A stretch of 64,000 nt of DNA from Escallonia rubra (taxonomy: Eukaryota; Streptophyta; Magnoliopsida; Escalloniales; Escalloniaceae): positions 1-64,000 of the forward strand of contig JAVXUO010001829.1 of the NCBI GenBank assembly GCA_033065855.1, written 5' to 3'. A program made the translations under genes and the position numbers. The notes beneath the pieces are model-generated. The model did not search any database. It was not told the DNA's origin and was given only the letters and a program-made list of their open reading frames with translations. Each line of letters begins with the position of its first letter. The stretch's first letter is position 1. Shown here in pieces: positions 48,001-59,092 of the stretch.

Positions 48001-48489
48001 AGTCGTTTCTGTGTTTTGAAACCCTGACCTCTTTGTCTATGAGACGGCCTCGTTAAAACTTTGATGTCATTTGCGACTATGTTTCTCATTCCACACTGTT
48101 TTAATGTCACTTTTCTTTGACATGAAACCATGGAGCATAGAGAAGAGACATACCATGAGGCCGTAGGCAAAGATTTGGATGCCGGTGTTGCCAAGGGAGG
48201 CGGCCGCAAGTTCTAGGTTGCCGAGGTGGCCGGAGACAATCTGGGTTGACATGGACATGAGGTAGTTGATCAAGTAAACCGCAACAGCCGGTGCAGCGAG
48301 GTAAAAGAGGAGCTTCAGCTCGATCCATGTAGCCACCCGGTAACGCTGCAAGAGCGGCAAGCCGGTGTCGGACAGTATGCTCTCAAGCTCGCCGCTGGAC
48401 TCATCGTGTTTCTCTGAGGACTGAGGGGTTAAAGACGGGTGGCTGCTTTTTGGCAAAGGTCTGTAAAAATTACCCTCTGAAGAATCCAT
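42086..48489 (-). CDS. DTX40-like: MATE efflux transporter, DETOXIFICATION 40-like, 7 exons
   Basis: Exons in transcript order: 48489-48154, 47417-46786, 43356-43300, 43187-42949, 42760-42642, 42511-42425 and 42151-42086. All introns are GT-AG and the phases agree. The joined CDS is 1536 bases, 511 residues, near the 506 of Arabidopsis DTX40. Landmarks: variable cytosolic N-terminus ([12 protein letters not shown]), then [20 protein letters not shown] (TM1), [19 protein letters not shown], the MATE signature [98 protein letters not shown], and a charged tail ending KPLLKD. MATE proteins have 12 membrane segments and export organic compounds by H+ antiport; DTX40/41 relatives sit at the vacuolar or plasma membrane, and the substrate here is unknown. 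No lesion is seen, so the gene looks functional. Confidence 0.95.
43503..44828. mobile_element. long-TIR (MULE-like/foldback) element in MATE intron
   Basis: The ends are inverted copies about 190 bp long: TGGATCATTTGCACATAAAACC at the left edge and its reverse complement at the right. The arms continue through 'gtgcacatttcacc' and 'gggataaaattgtaac'. AAACAAT flanks both sides (43496-43502 and 44829-44835), a 7-bp duplication. The interior is a C-rich then G-rich simple-sequence region with no transposase. Long TIRs suggest a non-autonomous MULE or foldback, though 7 bp is short for MULEs. Confidence 0.8.
45781..45983 (-). mobile_element. tRNA-derived SINE
   Basis: On the minus strand it starts near 45983 with an A box TAGGTCAGCTGG (45970-45959) and, about 33 bp on, a B box GTGTTCGAGCCC (45926-45915). 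It ends with a poly-A (plus-strand T-run 45781-45791). The flanks TCTTAACGTCAACC (45767-45780) and TCTTAACAGTCAACC (45984-45998) form a target duplication differing by one inserted base. RNA polymerase III promoter boxes, A-tail and duplication together identify a SINE. Confidence 0.85.
46235..46750. repeat. three-unit diverged tandem repeat in MATE intron
   Basis: The phrase 'cgtattgtgttttaaaagcgcttctg' recurs near 46299, 46480 and 46637, each time preceded by 'catttgaa(a)cgcctaaa...agtt' and followed by 'cttgtt(c)taagtaaatg' and 'acgagtca(t/c)g(c/t)tggtt'. The units are about 160-180 bp and 75-85 percent alike by eye. An open frame at 46049-46546 spans part of it but lies in the intron antisense and encodes only the repeat. 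Confidence 0.75.
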
Positions 48490-48640
48490 TCTTAAAAGTA
48501 TTCTTAGCGGCGGTGCGGTGGTGGTGGTGGTGGTGGTGAGGTTTTGTATAGGGGGATGTGAAGGAGTGGGAATGGCTGGGTTTAAATGGATGAAGGGAAG
48601 TACTGAGGAGGGTGGATGGAGTCTATATATGTGGTGAGGA
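48490..48640 (-). promoter_or_regulatory. MATE 5' UTR and candidate TATA box
   Basis: On the minus strand a CATATATAGA box lies at about 48624-48633, roughly 135 bp upstream of the ATG. Between them is a (CCA)n run (48517-48537), common in plant 5' UTRs. Confidence 0.5.
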
Positions 48641-51600
48641 AAGCCTCAGTATATTTGAATTTCTACTGAACAAATAGTTTGTGGTTGCATGTCACATTAA
48701 TACCCATTTATGATCAAGAGTCAAAAGGAAAATAGAAAAAATGGTATTAAAATCAGAGTCTTTAAGTCATTTTGATGATGTTTTCCGTTTCGTCATTATC
48801 TGTATGTACAGAATCTCTCAATGTCATAGCTAGGTTCAAGTCCAGCCTTGAGAGCGACAAACAAATTGAAACAAAGCTTATGATTATGCCCTATATGCAT
48901 AGTTTTCACAGTTTCACCAAGAGAAGGTAGAAAATCAGAGTGAGAACATGCCTTTAATATGCATCCGCCAAAAAAGAGAGCATCGTATTAAGACGCATAG
49001 GCCAGACCGGGAGCAACGATTTGTTTAGAAATCCTCCCTCCTATTTTGAGAAGCTGTTAGGTATGAACTTTTGCCTTTTTTTTTTCGTTTTAAGAAAATA
49101 GTCACAATTTTTTATAGACCGATAATCAATAATTATTAAATCCTTTCGTTTTATTTTTGTTAACACTTTTTACGATAATTCGTTACACGACCTTTTTAAT
49201 TTCACTAAGAGAAAGTGAATAAAAATATACTCCAATCTTTATTAATTTTTGCTATAGAGTTGTAACTATTTTTCTACAACCCCGATAACAATAAAAAATA
49301 AATTTGCTTTGAATAATGGACCCTTCGTGTCAGCTATTTCATGCATAGAATTGAATCACATATAACTGCACAAGAAATGCTAATAGCCTAAGCGAGAGTC
49401 ATAATAAGATTATCTTTGTCACTTTGTAGTTTGCAAAGACACCAAAATTATCATTCTTCCGACCTCACTTTACAAAAATATAATCTTGCACTTGGTGTCT
49501 TGTATTGACGCTTAAACCATTTTACCAAAAAATGCAAACGCATATGTATTGGGTTACAATAATAAGCAGGAAATGACAAAAGAGCGGGCAAACAAATGAA
49601 CAAAAGAGATAGGAACTACATGAGTTGCCAAGTTTGTTTGACAAAGCAGCTAAGAACAGTCCTCAATGGGAGGTCCTACTACTGTAAAGCAGTGGTTGTT
49701 GTTGCCAAAAAAAATAGAAAAAAAACACTGGTTGTTGGCATTCTGGCACCTTATTGGTTACTTCTGATTCATGTACTTAAAAAGACAAGACAAGTTGAGT
49801 CCAGCTATCAAGATGGCCACCAAAGATATATAATACGTTGACATTTCGTCTCCTGTTCATATATCCTGTTACATGGTGATATGCCTTTCCATATAAAGAA
49901 TGTAGGAGAAACTTACCGGTATATTGTAAAGCAAAAGTGAAATGAACATCGGACTCAATTAGAGGAGGAGGGAGTAGTATCTGGAAGACGTCAAATTTAG
50001 TGTTGAACGGAATATGACTTTTGTCAAAAATGATCCCAACGTAATAAATATTTGAGAGCGGGCATTAATTGTGTAAAGTTGTGTCTTCTTTGACAATATG
50101 GTGAAACTAAAAGGAAAAATAGTGGAAAAAAGCTTTTATTGGCAAGAACCAGACATCTCACACGGAGAAAGAAATAACAAAAGCGTGGGCTAATACGGTT
50201 ACAAATTATACGCTAGTGGCTAAAATTTTGCCGTATTCATGATTCTTACTTCTGAAAACAAAAAAAGATTTTCGCACATAACAGTGGCAAAACTAGTAAT
50301 ATTGTCTGGTGGATATGAACCGGAGTAGCATGTTGTCGATACATTCAAAGTGAAAATGTTTCATAAAGCAAAGTTTCATCTTGCACAGGGCAGCCAAATA
50401 GTCTAATGCTGCAAAATACATAAATAATCTTAGATTAACAACTATATGCACTATATAGCACCGTTTAGATCATCAAAATATTAGCAATTCAACTTATAAG
50501 GGTTCAACAAAGCAAGAAAAAATAGGACATGCATATTGAACAAATGAAAGATGATTTAGCAGGGGCCATAGAAAACTTTTCTATGGCAATTAACAAAAAA
50601 GGATAGTTGCCCTTCTTTGAAACTCATGTGTGTTAATTCATTAATTAAGGGCAAAAAAGCATTTTCATCTAAAATTCATAATTATAATGCAACCATAATT
50701 CCTTTTTCTATCTCCCCTAGCCACCACCACCATACCCCAGCCGTTGCCACCATCCCACTGCCGTCGCCACCATCTTCCCCCTCGCTGCTGCCACCATCCC
50801 TCACTGTCTCTACAATCACGTCGACAACCCCTATGGCCGTCCCAACCACCACAACAGCCCCCCATGGCTGCCCCACTCACCTTCACACTCCCCACCACCA
50901 TAGCAACAAACCACCGAAGGGATTCAACAAACTTCCGGTAGGATTCAAAGACAATAGGGAGCAGTGATTTCCATGATACCTCGTTTCCTTGCCGCCCTGT
51001 GCCGGGCATTGTGGCTATCACCACTGCCGCCATGCGCTGCGGGTGGTGATGACGACCGTAAAAGAAAATGAATAATTAGGACTTTTGTAGATTTTAGACT
51101 AAGATTACCAATTTACCCTTGGTAACTTAAACTTTTAAATGGATAAAACACATTAACAAGTACCTAGCAGATCGTCAGTGGGTGCATCAACGCATGTGAT
51201 TTAGGTAGCATAATAAGTAGCATAATAAGTAGGGTTAATTACACCCATGTAGGGGTTATGGTAAAATTACAGTTAAGGACATAAAGTTTCAAAAGGTAAC
51301 AAACCGTGACCACAAACGTAAAAAAGATAACACTTGTGTCCAGTCGTTAGGGATTCGTCTAAAAAGTGTACTTTTTTTATAATGTCATCAATACAGATTT
51401 GTGTGTTAATTCGTGAAAGTTTTAAGAACATTTTTACGTCCTTTGTTTTCTCTTTTACTGTCATGTAAGTGTTTTAGGTCTGGACAATGAGTTGAGCAAT
51501 ATATATATATATTTTTGGAGCAAACTTAATGATTTGCAAATTAAGGGTAGATTTTGAGTGAAGAGTAGAAATATATACCAAGATTAACAAGTTGGGGGGG

Positions 51601-52082
51601 GGGGGGGGGTGTTGAAAACATGCCCAGATAGGCAAGTAAAAAAAAACATACGGATGATAGTCTCATCCAGTTCTAAGCTTCTCCCTTCTCCTGAATCTTA
51701 ACTAGATCCCCTGTTGCATAGCCACATTGTGCTAGCGAGGGAGCCATGTATTGATTCGTTTTGAATATCTAATTAATCCTTGCCATGATCGGTTGCAATG
51801 TTATGGTAGCAACAATATTTCTTTCTTATTCTAGAACCACTAAACCTACGTTACACTTTTTTTTTTTTTTGGGTGGACCGAGAAGCTCCTCTCTTGGTGG
51901 TTGTTATAGAAAACGCAGCAACAATATAACAAAGTATAAAAATATGAAAAATCAAAGAAATTCCATGCATAACATAAGATTTACGAGGTGCACCAATATG
52001 GCTACATCCTCGGAGTATTTTCAGGCTTTGATTTCACTACTCAGCAATGTTTACAGCCAAAAACTCTCCCCTTCTATGTTAC
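48641..52082. other. upstream intergenic region, no gene seen
   Basis: Long AT-rich spacer. 50715-51050 is a C-rich simple-sequence block like those at 1160 and 43700. 51230-51300 begins 'gggttaattacacccatgtagggg', which resembles a MULE-type terminus, but its partner was not found. A G-run is at about 51595-51610. Open frames here show no protein family. Confidence 0.45.
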
Positions 52083-53146
52083 TAGACCTGGCAAACGGGT
52101 ATACCCGTCGGATACGGGTAAAAACCGATCGGGTCCGGGTAAATTCGGGTCGGGTAAAAATTACCCGATTTTTCCCGGGTAGTATTTCTTGGCACCCGTA
52201 CCCTACCCTTGCGAGTAGGGTATTACCCACAGGTATACGAATTTTTACTTCTATTATTAACACTATATATTCACTCTGGAAATATGTTCCCCCTTCCTTT
52301 TATTACAATTTTCACAGTTTAATTTCTACATGATTTCAATTTTGTTACTACAATTAAACATATTTTTCGGCTATAGATCCAATAAATAATCTCAAATCCA
52401 ACACAATCAGAGCATCAATCTTAACATTCCCAGAAAAATGAGCTAAAAATCAATCATAATAGAAATAATACAAGTAGATCAAGATCTGATTGATGACCAT
52501 TACATAAATCACTCAAAAATTAACAGAAAAATAAAACAAGATCTGATTGATTTCATAGTCATATCGACTATGAAATCAAAGTTGAAGGCCTCAGCTTTTC
52601 CACGGAAGACAGTGGCGGAGCTGTGGCCGTCAAAGCTGGACGATTGGTGCCGTCAAGATGCGGAGAAAGGCGGTCGTCAGTGGATCTGACTCTGGTGGAC
52701 GGTGGGTGGGAGCGAGAGATAGAGAGCGAGGCTGAGAGAGATGCGGTCGTCGGTGGATCGATGTTGGGCGAGAGCGAGAGACGAATCTGATTATGGTGGC
52801 GTGGTGGGTGAGACGAGAGAGTTCAGAGAAGGAGGGAAGTGGAGAGGGACGTCGTGAGAGAGATAGCGAAGTCGTGACTCGTGAGGGAGAGAAAGAGGAG
52901 CGGCGCCGATGAGAAAGATGAGAGAAATGAATGAAAGTATGAAACCCTAGCATTCTAGCACTTATATATAGTGAACAATTCAGGTAGGTCGAGTAACCCG
53001 TATCCGACCCGGACCGACCCAAAAATTACGGGTCGGTTCGTGTACGGGTCTGTTTTCGACGGGTATTCAAAACATGTACCCGTACCCGGGATTTTTAGCA
53101 GGGTACGGATCGACCCGCGGGTCCGAATAGATTTTTGCCAGGTCTA
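52083..53146 (-). mobile_element. non-autonomous hAT (Ac-like) element, 1064 bp
   Basis: Perfect 13-bp TIRs, TAGACCTGGCAAA (52083-52095) and TTTGCCAGGTCTA (53134-53146), lie inside an exact 8-bp duplication TATGTTAC (52075-52082 and 53147-53154), the diagnostic hAT length. Both subterminal 150-bp zones are packed with CGGGT/ACCCG words in both orientations, as expected of transposase-binding sites. The middle has a minus-strand TATATATAAG box (about 52960-52970) followed by a Ser/Arg-rich frame (53022-52630) with no transposase homology, so it probably depends on an element elsewhere. Confidence 0.93.
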
Positions 53147-53834
53147 TATGTTACATCCATTGTAATAACATCTCTGAACTGAAATCCGACTCTACATATA
53201 ACACTCACAATGGTGTACATGGGGATAGGTTGACTTGGATGAGGTTGGCGGTCTAAGGCAAGGAAATTATGACGATAGACATTAGGTTGGGGTGTGTTAC
53301 ACGGATTTATAAGTAAATGTTAAAGAAAACGTGCATAACCTTATCAAATTCCAAACGGACTCTTAATCTATCAACAAAATATATTAGAAAGTTCTTGGTT
53401 AACGTCATTTTGAAAGGGAGAAAATGGGAGGGGATGTAAAAATAAATAAAATGGAAGAAATAGTAAATATATCCCTCATGCCTCTGAACAATTTTTTGCT
53501 TCTCTCTCTTGGAGGTAACCTTATCAAATTCGCCTGCTCGTCTACAATTAATATGACATATATTATATTTATTCCGGTGTCTCTTTTCTTTTTTTTTGGT
53601 AAACTATTTTTGTTCCAGTTTTCATTTGTTTGTGGCCATTCCATGTTACCTTTTCTTGTTCCATATCTATAATAAATAGGCTGAGGGAGAGACATCATTA
53701 ACATTGTAGGTTATTATTATGCAGTAAAATCCAAAACGAAATCTTCTTCTTTCGGAAGGTAGTGCCAAAGAAGATAATTCCTCTTGTTTCTGCCATTAAA
53801 AGTGAGCAAATTATGTCCCTATGTGCTCGTTTAA

Positions 53835-53837
<3 letters not shown>

Positions 53838-53870
<33 letters not shown>
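53838..53870. repeat. (TA)n microsatellite
   Basis: An unbroken TA run immediately precedes the inverted-repeat element that begins near 53871-54021. Confidence 0.95.
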
Positions 53871-53871
<1 letters not shown>

Positions 53872-54020
53872 GAGCTGATCCGTTGAGAGCGCGGGCAAAA
53901 TAAGAGATCTTGCAAACGCGATCTGACCGTCCATCCTGAAAGATGGACGGCTCAGATCGAGTCTTTTTTAATACTGTCAGTCGTCCGCGACACTATGTCG
54001 CGGACGGACTTTTTTACATT

Positions 54021-55093
54021 TTTGCCCCTCCGCCCGTCCGCTACATTGTATCGTGGACTGTCCAAATTTTTTTTACGTTTTTTTTAAGTTCGTCTGCTAC
54101 ATAATGTAGCGGACGCTTTCTTGACAAAAATACAGTCTTGTTCCATCCGCTACATTATGTAGCGGAGGAGTAGGCAGCACTACTTTTTTTTTCTCTTTCT
54201 CTGTCCTTTCTCTCGTTGTCCTTCTGACATCTCTCTCTCTCTCTCTCGTTTCTCTCACTGTCCTTTCTCTTTCTCTCTCTCTCGTTTCTCTCTCCGTCCT
54301 TTCTCATTAGAGTTGTTACCTGCGCGAGCCTCTTCCCCGGAATTTGTGTGCGTGTGTGAGGGAGAAATGAACAAAGGGAGAAGAAGAGCCACTGTCGTGG
54401 AGAGAGTCGAGAAGAGGCGAGTCGCCGCGGCGTAACCGGCGGCCGACTAGTGTTTGGCAGTTTCGGAGGCACTTGGCCAGCACCGGCACAATGGCGAGCT
54501 TGTGGCGCTGCTCGTGGGGGTGGTGGAGGACGACGACTTGAGTGCGGGTCGGGATGGGCTCAGCCGGGATAGAGGAGCACATGCACACGCTCAGTGGCCG
54601 ATCGCAGCGGCCGCATTTTCGCCTCCCTGTATCGGCAGACAGGTAGCGATGGTCGCCGTCATAGGCGGCGACGGTGCCGGCGGAGTCGGGGAGATCGAAA
54701 TGTGGGGTAAATTGTTCTGATTCCATTGTCTCCTGCAGTAGCACTCGTCGGAGAAGACGAAGATTTGACTGCCTCGTCACTGCCTGCGGACATCCTTATG
54801 CCGGAGGCGGGGACTCCCAGGTCGTGTGATGTGTGTCCTAATGGGTGTGTGTGGGTGGGTGTGAAGACAGTGGCGGCAGATTGATGGAAAGATAGGTGCT
54901 GATAATGATGGTTCAGAATGTGCAACAGAAAAAAAAAATAGTGCTGCCTACTCCTCCGCTACATAATGTAGCGGATGGAACAAGACTGTATTTTTGTCAA
55001 AAAATCGTCCGCTACATTATGTAGCGGACGAACTTAAAAAAAACGTAAAAAAATATTTGGACAGTCCGCGATACAATGTAGCGGAGGGGCAAA
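54021..55093. mobile_element. inverted-repeat element carrying a captured gene fragment (Pack-type)
   Basis: The arms 54021-54190 and 54931-55093 are reverse complements, about 90-95 percent alike, from 'tttgcccctccgc' inward to 'gcagcacta'. Each arm contains palindromes of the form CCGCTACAT-ATGTAGCGG. Sequence 53871-54020 to the left carries a related palindrome with no right-hand counterpart, so the right end may be truncated. The interior holds an open fragment of a DTW-domain gene. A non-autonomous DNA transposon that picked up host sequence (Pack-MULE-like) is the best reading; no clear target duplication was found in the TA-rich flanks. Confidence 0.7.
54316..54780 (-). pseudogene. captured fragment of a DTW-domain gene (TapT/DTWD2-like)
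   Basis: The minus-strand frame is open for 154 codons. From about residue 38 it reads CGRCDRPLSVCMCSSIP, the C-x2-C-x6-C-x-C metal-site start of DTW proteins, then PIPTRTQVVVLHHPHEQRHK and LVGRRLRRG. DTW proteins are tRNA-uridine aminocarboxypropyltransferases. The downstream half with the DTW motif is missing: the similarity fades after SPLLDSLHDS, near a possible donor site, so only the first exon was taken. It lies between the inverted repeats of the 54021-55093 element. Lack of stops suggests recent capture. Confidence 0.75.
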
Positions 55094-55095
55094 TA

Positions 55096-55391
55096 TATAT
55101 ATACTACCTATAAAAGTATGAATCTTGTAAATTATTTTATTATATTTTTGTACTTCGTTAATCACTCCAATAACAATCATACGCTTTCATAAATACTACT
55201 CAATTATTATCCTACACTTTCATAAATACTATTATTAATTACTAATTTTGTAATCATTTTTGGTTTTACCCTCCATTAATTATTTCAATGACAACTCTAC
55301 CTTTCGCTAATTAGTTTTTTTTAATGCGTTTAAGAAACATTAGGTCATAAATTTAATCTAAACTTACATGTGTGGTTGCGAAAAATATATT

Positions 55392-55448
<57 letters not shown>

Positions 55449-56328
55449 TTACTACCTATAAAAAGTATGAATGTTGTAAATCATTTTTAGACAATTATGT
55501 CTTCCGTTAATTACGTCAATTACATTCTTACCTTTATTTTATTACTCCCTTTTAAATTTTGATGAAATTAAAAGAACATTGGGTAATGAATCTATTCTAT
55601 ACATTGGAAAATGAAAAGTGTGATGAGAAAGAAAAATAGAAGAAAGACATTATTTTATTATTATCTTTTTAATTTTGTTAAAATGAAATAAACATTAGAT
55701 ATTGAACTAGTTAATGAGAATTGTGATTTTTTTCTCTTGCATTTTTAGGTTAGCAAATAATTAACCAATTGAAAAACTGAAAAACAAACAAAAAATAAAG
55801 AAATTGAAGTACGTGAAAAATTAATTAAGAAACAAAAAATTGTTAGAAAAACAAAAACAGAAAAAAATGAAAAAGGGTTAAATATGCATTAAAAAACAAG
55901 GCTTAAATATAGTGTCAATTTGAACTAAAAATATGTTCGGTTATTGCAGTTGAAGACCGGGTGTTTTGCATTTCTTATTGATGAAATACAAAGCACCTGA
56001 TCTTGAAAATTACAAATCTTAACCATAAACCAATTTAACAGATTACAAAAACAAAGACGTAGATTCATTCTTTTAATTTCTCCATTTACTTTTATATTCA
56101 GCAGTACCATCAAATATTTCTTTAACCTAGAAGCCTACAAACAATATTTTCAAACATTGAACTGATTATAATTGTAAACATCAAATATATATTTCTTCTA
56201 AAACAAGTCACAAAAGAAATAAGAACATAATTGAATTACATTATTTTGATCACAAAAAGGTAATAATATCACCTTAAATATTACTCTCAACTATATTCAC
56301 GTGCAACGCAGGTGCTCTATACTAGTTA
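55096..56328 (+). mobile_element. Helitron-derived sequence
   Basis: The 3' end is typical: a hairpin CACGTGC-AAC-GCAGGTG (about 56300-56316, one mismatch), then CTCTATACTAG followed by T. The 5' end motif TACTACCTATAAAAGTATGAAT is found twice, at about 55101 and 55449, so either two copies are fused or one end was duplicated. No Rep/helicase gene is present. Length about 1.2 kb, AT-rich. Confidence 0.65.
55399..55443. repeat. (GT)n microsatellite
   Basis: A long GT run, ending in GCGCGC, lies between the two Helitron 5'-like ends. Confidence 0.95.
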
Positions 56329-56831
56329 ATTATAAATTGATGTATGAGTTTCATTTTTACTAGTATTTAAGGTTTATAAGTGTTGTTAAGTGAGAATTTC
56401 ATAAACTTAAAAGTCTTTAACAACGATAATAGAGTTTAACGATTAAAAATAAAATTTGAATATCAAATTTTTTTTTACGCTTCTCTGACTTTCGATAAAA
56501 TAATTAACAAACCTAAGTAAGAAAGATTTCACACCACTGAATAGTTTATATGAAAAGGACCAAGTTGACCACACACAGGCTACAAACGAAATTCTCTTGC
56601 TGTAAGCATAGGTCATCTTCTTTACCTGTAAAAAATGATGTACTTCTCAGTCAGTTCCCGCAGCAAATCAATTATTGTTTGTGAGTAAACCAGGGTTGAC
56701 AGTAACATTGGCCAGAAGACAAGCATAGATCACATACTTCTATAGCGATGATGGCTACTTTTTGGGACCTAGAGCAAGCATCTCACGGGCAGGTCAAAAC
56801 ATGCTACGAAACTCATTGACATGCAGTATGA
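56329..56831. other. intergenic, no gene seen
   Basis: AT-rich spacer without recognisable features. Confidence 0.5.
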
Positions 56832-57020
56832 ATTACTCCTCCCATCTTACCTTACGATAATTTATGACATTTAACTTGCACGCATATTAAAAAATTAGTC
56901 ATATATTATTTTATATTTCCCGTTATATCTTAAGAGAGAGAGAGAGAGAAAACAAAATAGGTCAAAAAAGAGAAAATATTGGCGAAAGATTAAATATAGA
57001 GAGATAAATAGAATAAGAAA
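56832..57020 (+). mobile_element. Stowaway-like MITE copy C (truncated)
   Basis: It starts TTACTCCTCCCATCTTACC and has 'tttaacttgcacgcatatt', 'tatatcttaagagagagag' and 'ggtcaaaaaagagaaaat', in the order seen in copies A and B. The far end is not recognisable. Confidence 0.5.
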
Positions 57021-57289
57021 GTGTGAGGTTGATCGACCAGTGGTTGAAGGGTGGGTAAGGAATTGTGTGGTGGTGGAAAGGTCGTAAGGAAGGGTGAGAG
57101 GGGGTGGGGGGAGGAGGTATGATGGTAGGGGGTAAGGGTTGGGAGGTGGGTGGACGAAAATGCCAACGGTACACAAGGACCCGTTGATACAAATGTTAAT
57201 ATGCAAACTGTTGATTTATATTCAAGATAATTGATGAGGGTCAAAGTCCACTCATAATTGTGGAGATTGGAGTAAAAATTGACAGGGTC

Positions 57290-57600
57290 AAAGCCACGGC
57301 TCACAATCGTTGAGATTGGCGTAAAAATTGGCAAGTTAATTAGGCGGACATGAAAACTTATCAGAAAAACATTAGTGGTCTAAAAATTAGTGGGTTAATT
57401 AGGTTGGCATGAAAACTAATCAGAAAAAAATTAAGCAGGCATGAAAACTTATAAAAAAAATAGTAGTCTAAAAATTGGCGGGTTAATTAGGCGGGGATGA
57501 AAACTTATGAGAAAAAAATTAGCGGGTTAATTAGGCGGACATGAAACTTATGAGAGAAAAATTAGCGGGCATAAAAATTAGGATGTACGTAATTAGTATG
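57290..57600. repeat. minisatellite-like repeats
   Basis: Variations on 'ttagcgggttaattaggcggacatgaaaacttatgagaaaaa' are repeated five or more times, with unit lengths from about 30 to 70 bp. Confidence 0.75.
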
Positions 57601-57624
57601 ATAAACACAAATTTGTTCTGAGAA

Positions 57625-57811
57625 GGGTAAATTACACTAAACCCCCTGAGGTTTACACCCGTGTCTCACAAAGGACCCTAAGGTTCCAATTTCAACAACT
57701 AACACCCCAACTTTGCATTTTCGATCCAATTGGACCCAAAATCGATTTTCCGTCTAAAAAATGGTGGATGTCCATCCACCTTGAGGGGTAATTTTGGCAA
57801 CACACATTTAT

Positions 57812-57857
<46 letters not shown>

Positions 57858-58860
57858 TGCTGCTGGGGTTAGAGGAGAAGAAAGGCTGTTGGAGCGAGAT
57901 GATAGCACAACGGCGGCATGGTGGCTCGTCATTGCAACGATGACGTCGCGGCAGATCCACGGCGGTAGCTTGCGATGCTACGGCCGTTCGTGCAAAGGCG
58001 CGACAAGGGATTCATTCGTGGTGGCATTACAGCGGCAGATCTGTAGCCGCCGGTGGTGCGACAGTGGTGTATGCCCAGTTTGGTACAGATCCATGGGGCA
58101 TTACCACGGTGGCTCCACGAGGCATCACGGCGGCGGTGATGTGGGTCCAGATCAGCGGCGGTGTGGAGATGTAGACGCCGCTGGTGCGACTGTTCACGGT
58201 GACAATGGTTTCATGAGGTGCGGCAGCGGGAGAGGCTGCCACTGTTGGCTTGACGAAGGCGTCGAAATGGTAACGGCAGCGAGGGAGGTGAGGCGATGGA
58301 CGAGATGCAACGGCTTCGGAGGTCTTGGGCGCAGAGAAAGAGCAGACTGCGATGGGCTTTAGGGGTTGAGTCACTCGTCGATTCCGGTGGACTCGGTGCT
58401 GAGTTGGCACAAGTTCAGTGAGTTGACTCACCGATCAGTTTTGTTTGTTTGTTTGTTGTTGTATGGAAATGCCATATCTGCTCAGGCCTAACACGAAGGG
58501 CAGTGATGAACGGCAACTCACTGAGTGAGATGTTTCTCACTGATTCGAAGAGAATTGATAACGGGAAATGGGTTTGCCATTTCTAATCCTTCCAGCGTTG
58601 CAATGGCGAGCTCTCATGGCTGCATCCTTGACCGGAGAGCAAACGAGAGAGAGAGAGAGAGAGAGAGACACCAATAAATGTGTGTTGCCAAAATTACCCC
58701 TCAAGGTGGATGGACATCCACCATTTTTTAGACGGAAAATCGATTTTGGGTCCAATTGGATCGAAAATGCAAAGTTGGGGTGTTAGTTGTTGAAATTGGA
58801 ACCTTAGGGTCCTTTGTGAGACACGGGTGTAAACCTCAGGGGGTTTAGTGTAATTTACCC
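57625..58860. mobile_element. MULE-like element with ~215-bp TIRs and 9-bp TSD
   Basis: It begins GGGTAAATTACACTAAACCC and ends with the reverse complement. The arms match almost base for base over about 215 bp, up to the CT/GA run. An exact 9-bp duplication TTCTGAGAA (57616-57624 and 58861-58869) fits Mutator-like elements. The interior has a 200-codon frame (57730-58362) rich in Gly, Arg and Cys with no known domain; it may be captured sequence or chance. There is no transposase, so the element is non-autonomous. The near-identical arms indicate a recent insertion. Confidence 0.92.
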
Positions 58861-58883
58861 TTCTGAGAACCAGATCTGCTCCC

Positions 58884-58884
<1 letters not shown>

Positions 58885-58914
<30 letters not shown>

Positions 58915-59092
58915 CACAAACACGACGCAGCCCCTGTCACACCTGCCATCTCCACCGTTGCTCTTCTCGCTGCCGTCGCTGCCGTCGCTGCTATCGCTGC
59001 TGCGCTTCTCTGCCCGCTGCCACTGCTCTCCTCCGGTGCCGCGCTGCACTGCGCCGCTGTCGCCCCTCTCTCTCTCGCGCGCCGCCACAGGT
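58885..59092 (+). other. CT-rich, GC-rich stretch, possible first exon
   Basis: A (CT)n run is followed by a CGCTGC-rich segment ending GCCACAG|GTCAAT, which looks like a donor-type boundary. It resembles the 5' end of a plant transcript. No homologue was recognised, and no clear downstream coding exon ties to it except, tentatively, 60434-60565. Confidence 0.25.

Noticed and set aside
50617..51033. Pro/Thr-rich and Gly/Trp-rich frames
   Set aside because: A CCACCA-type simple-sequence block, open on both strands, with no protein signal.
52630..53022. 130-codon Ser/Arg/Pro-rich minus-strand frame in the hAT element
   Set aside because: It has no transposase motifs and is explained by a CT-rich 5' leader.
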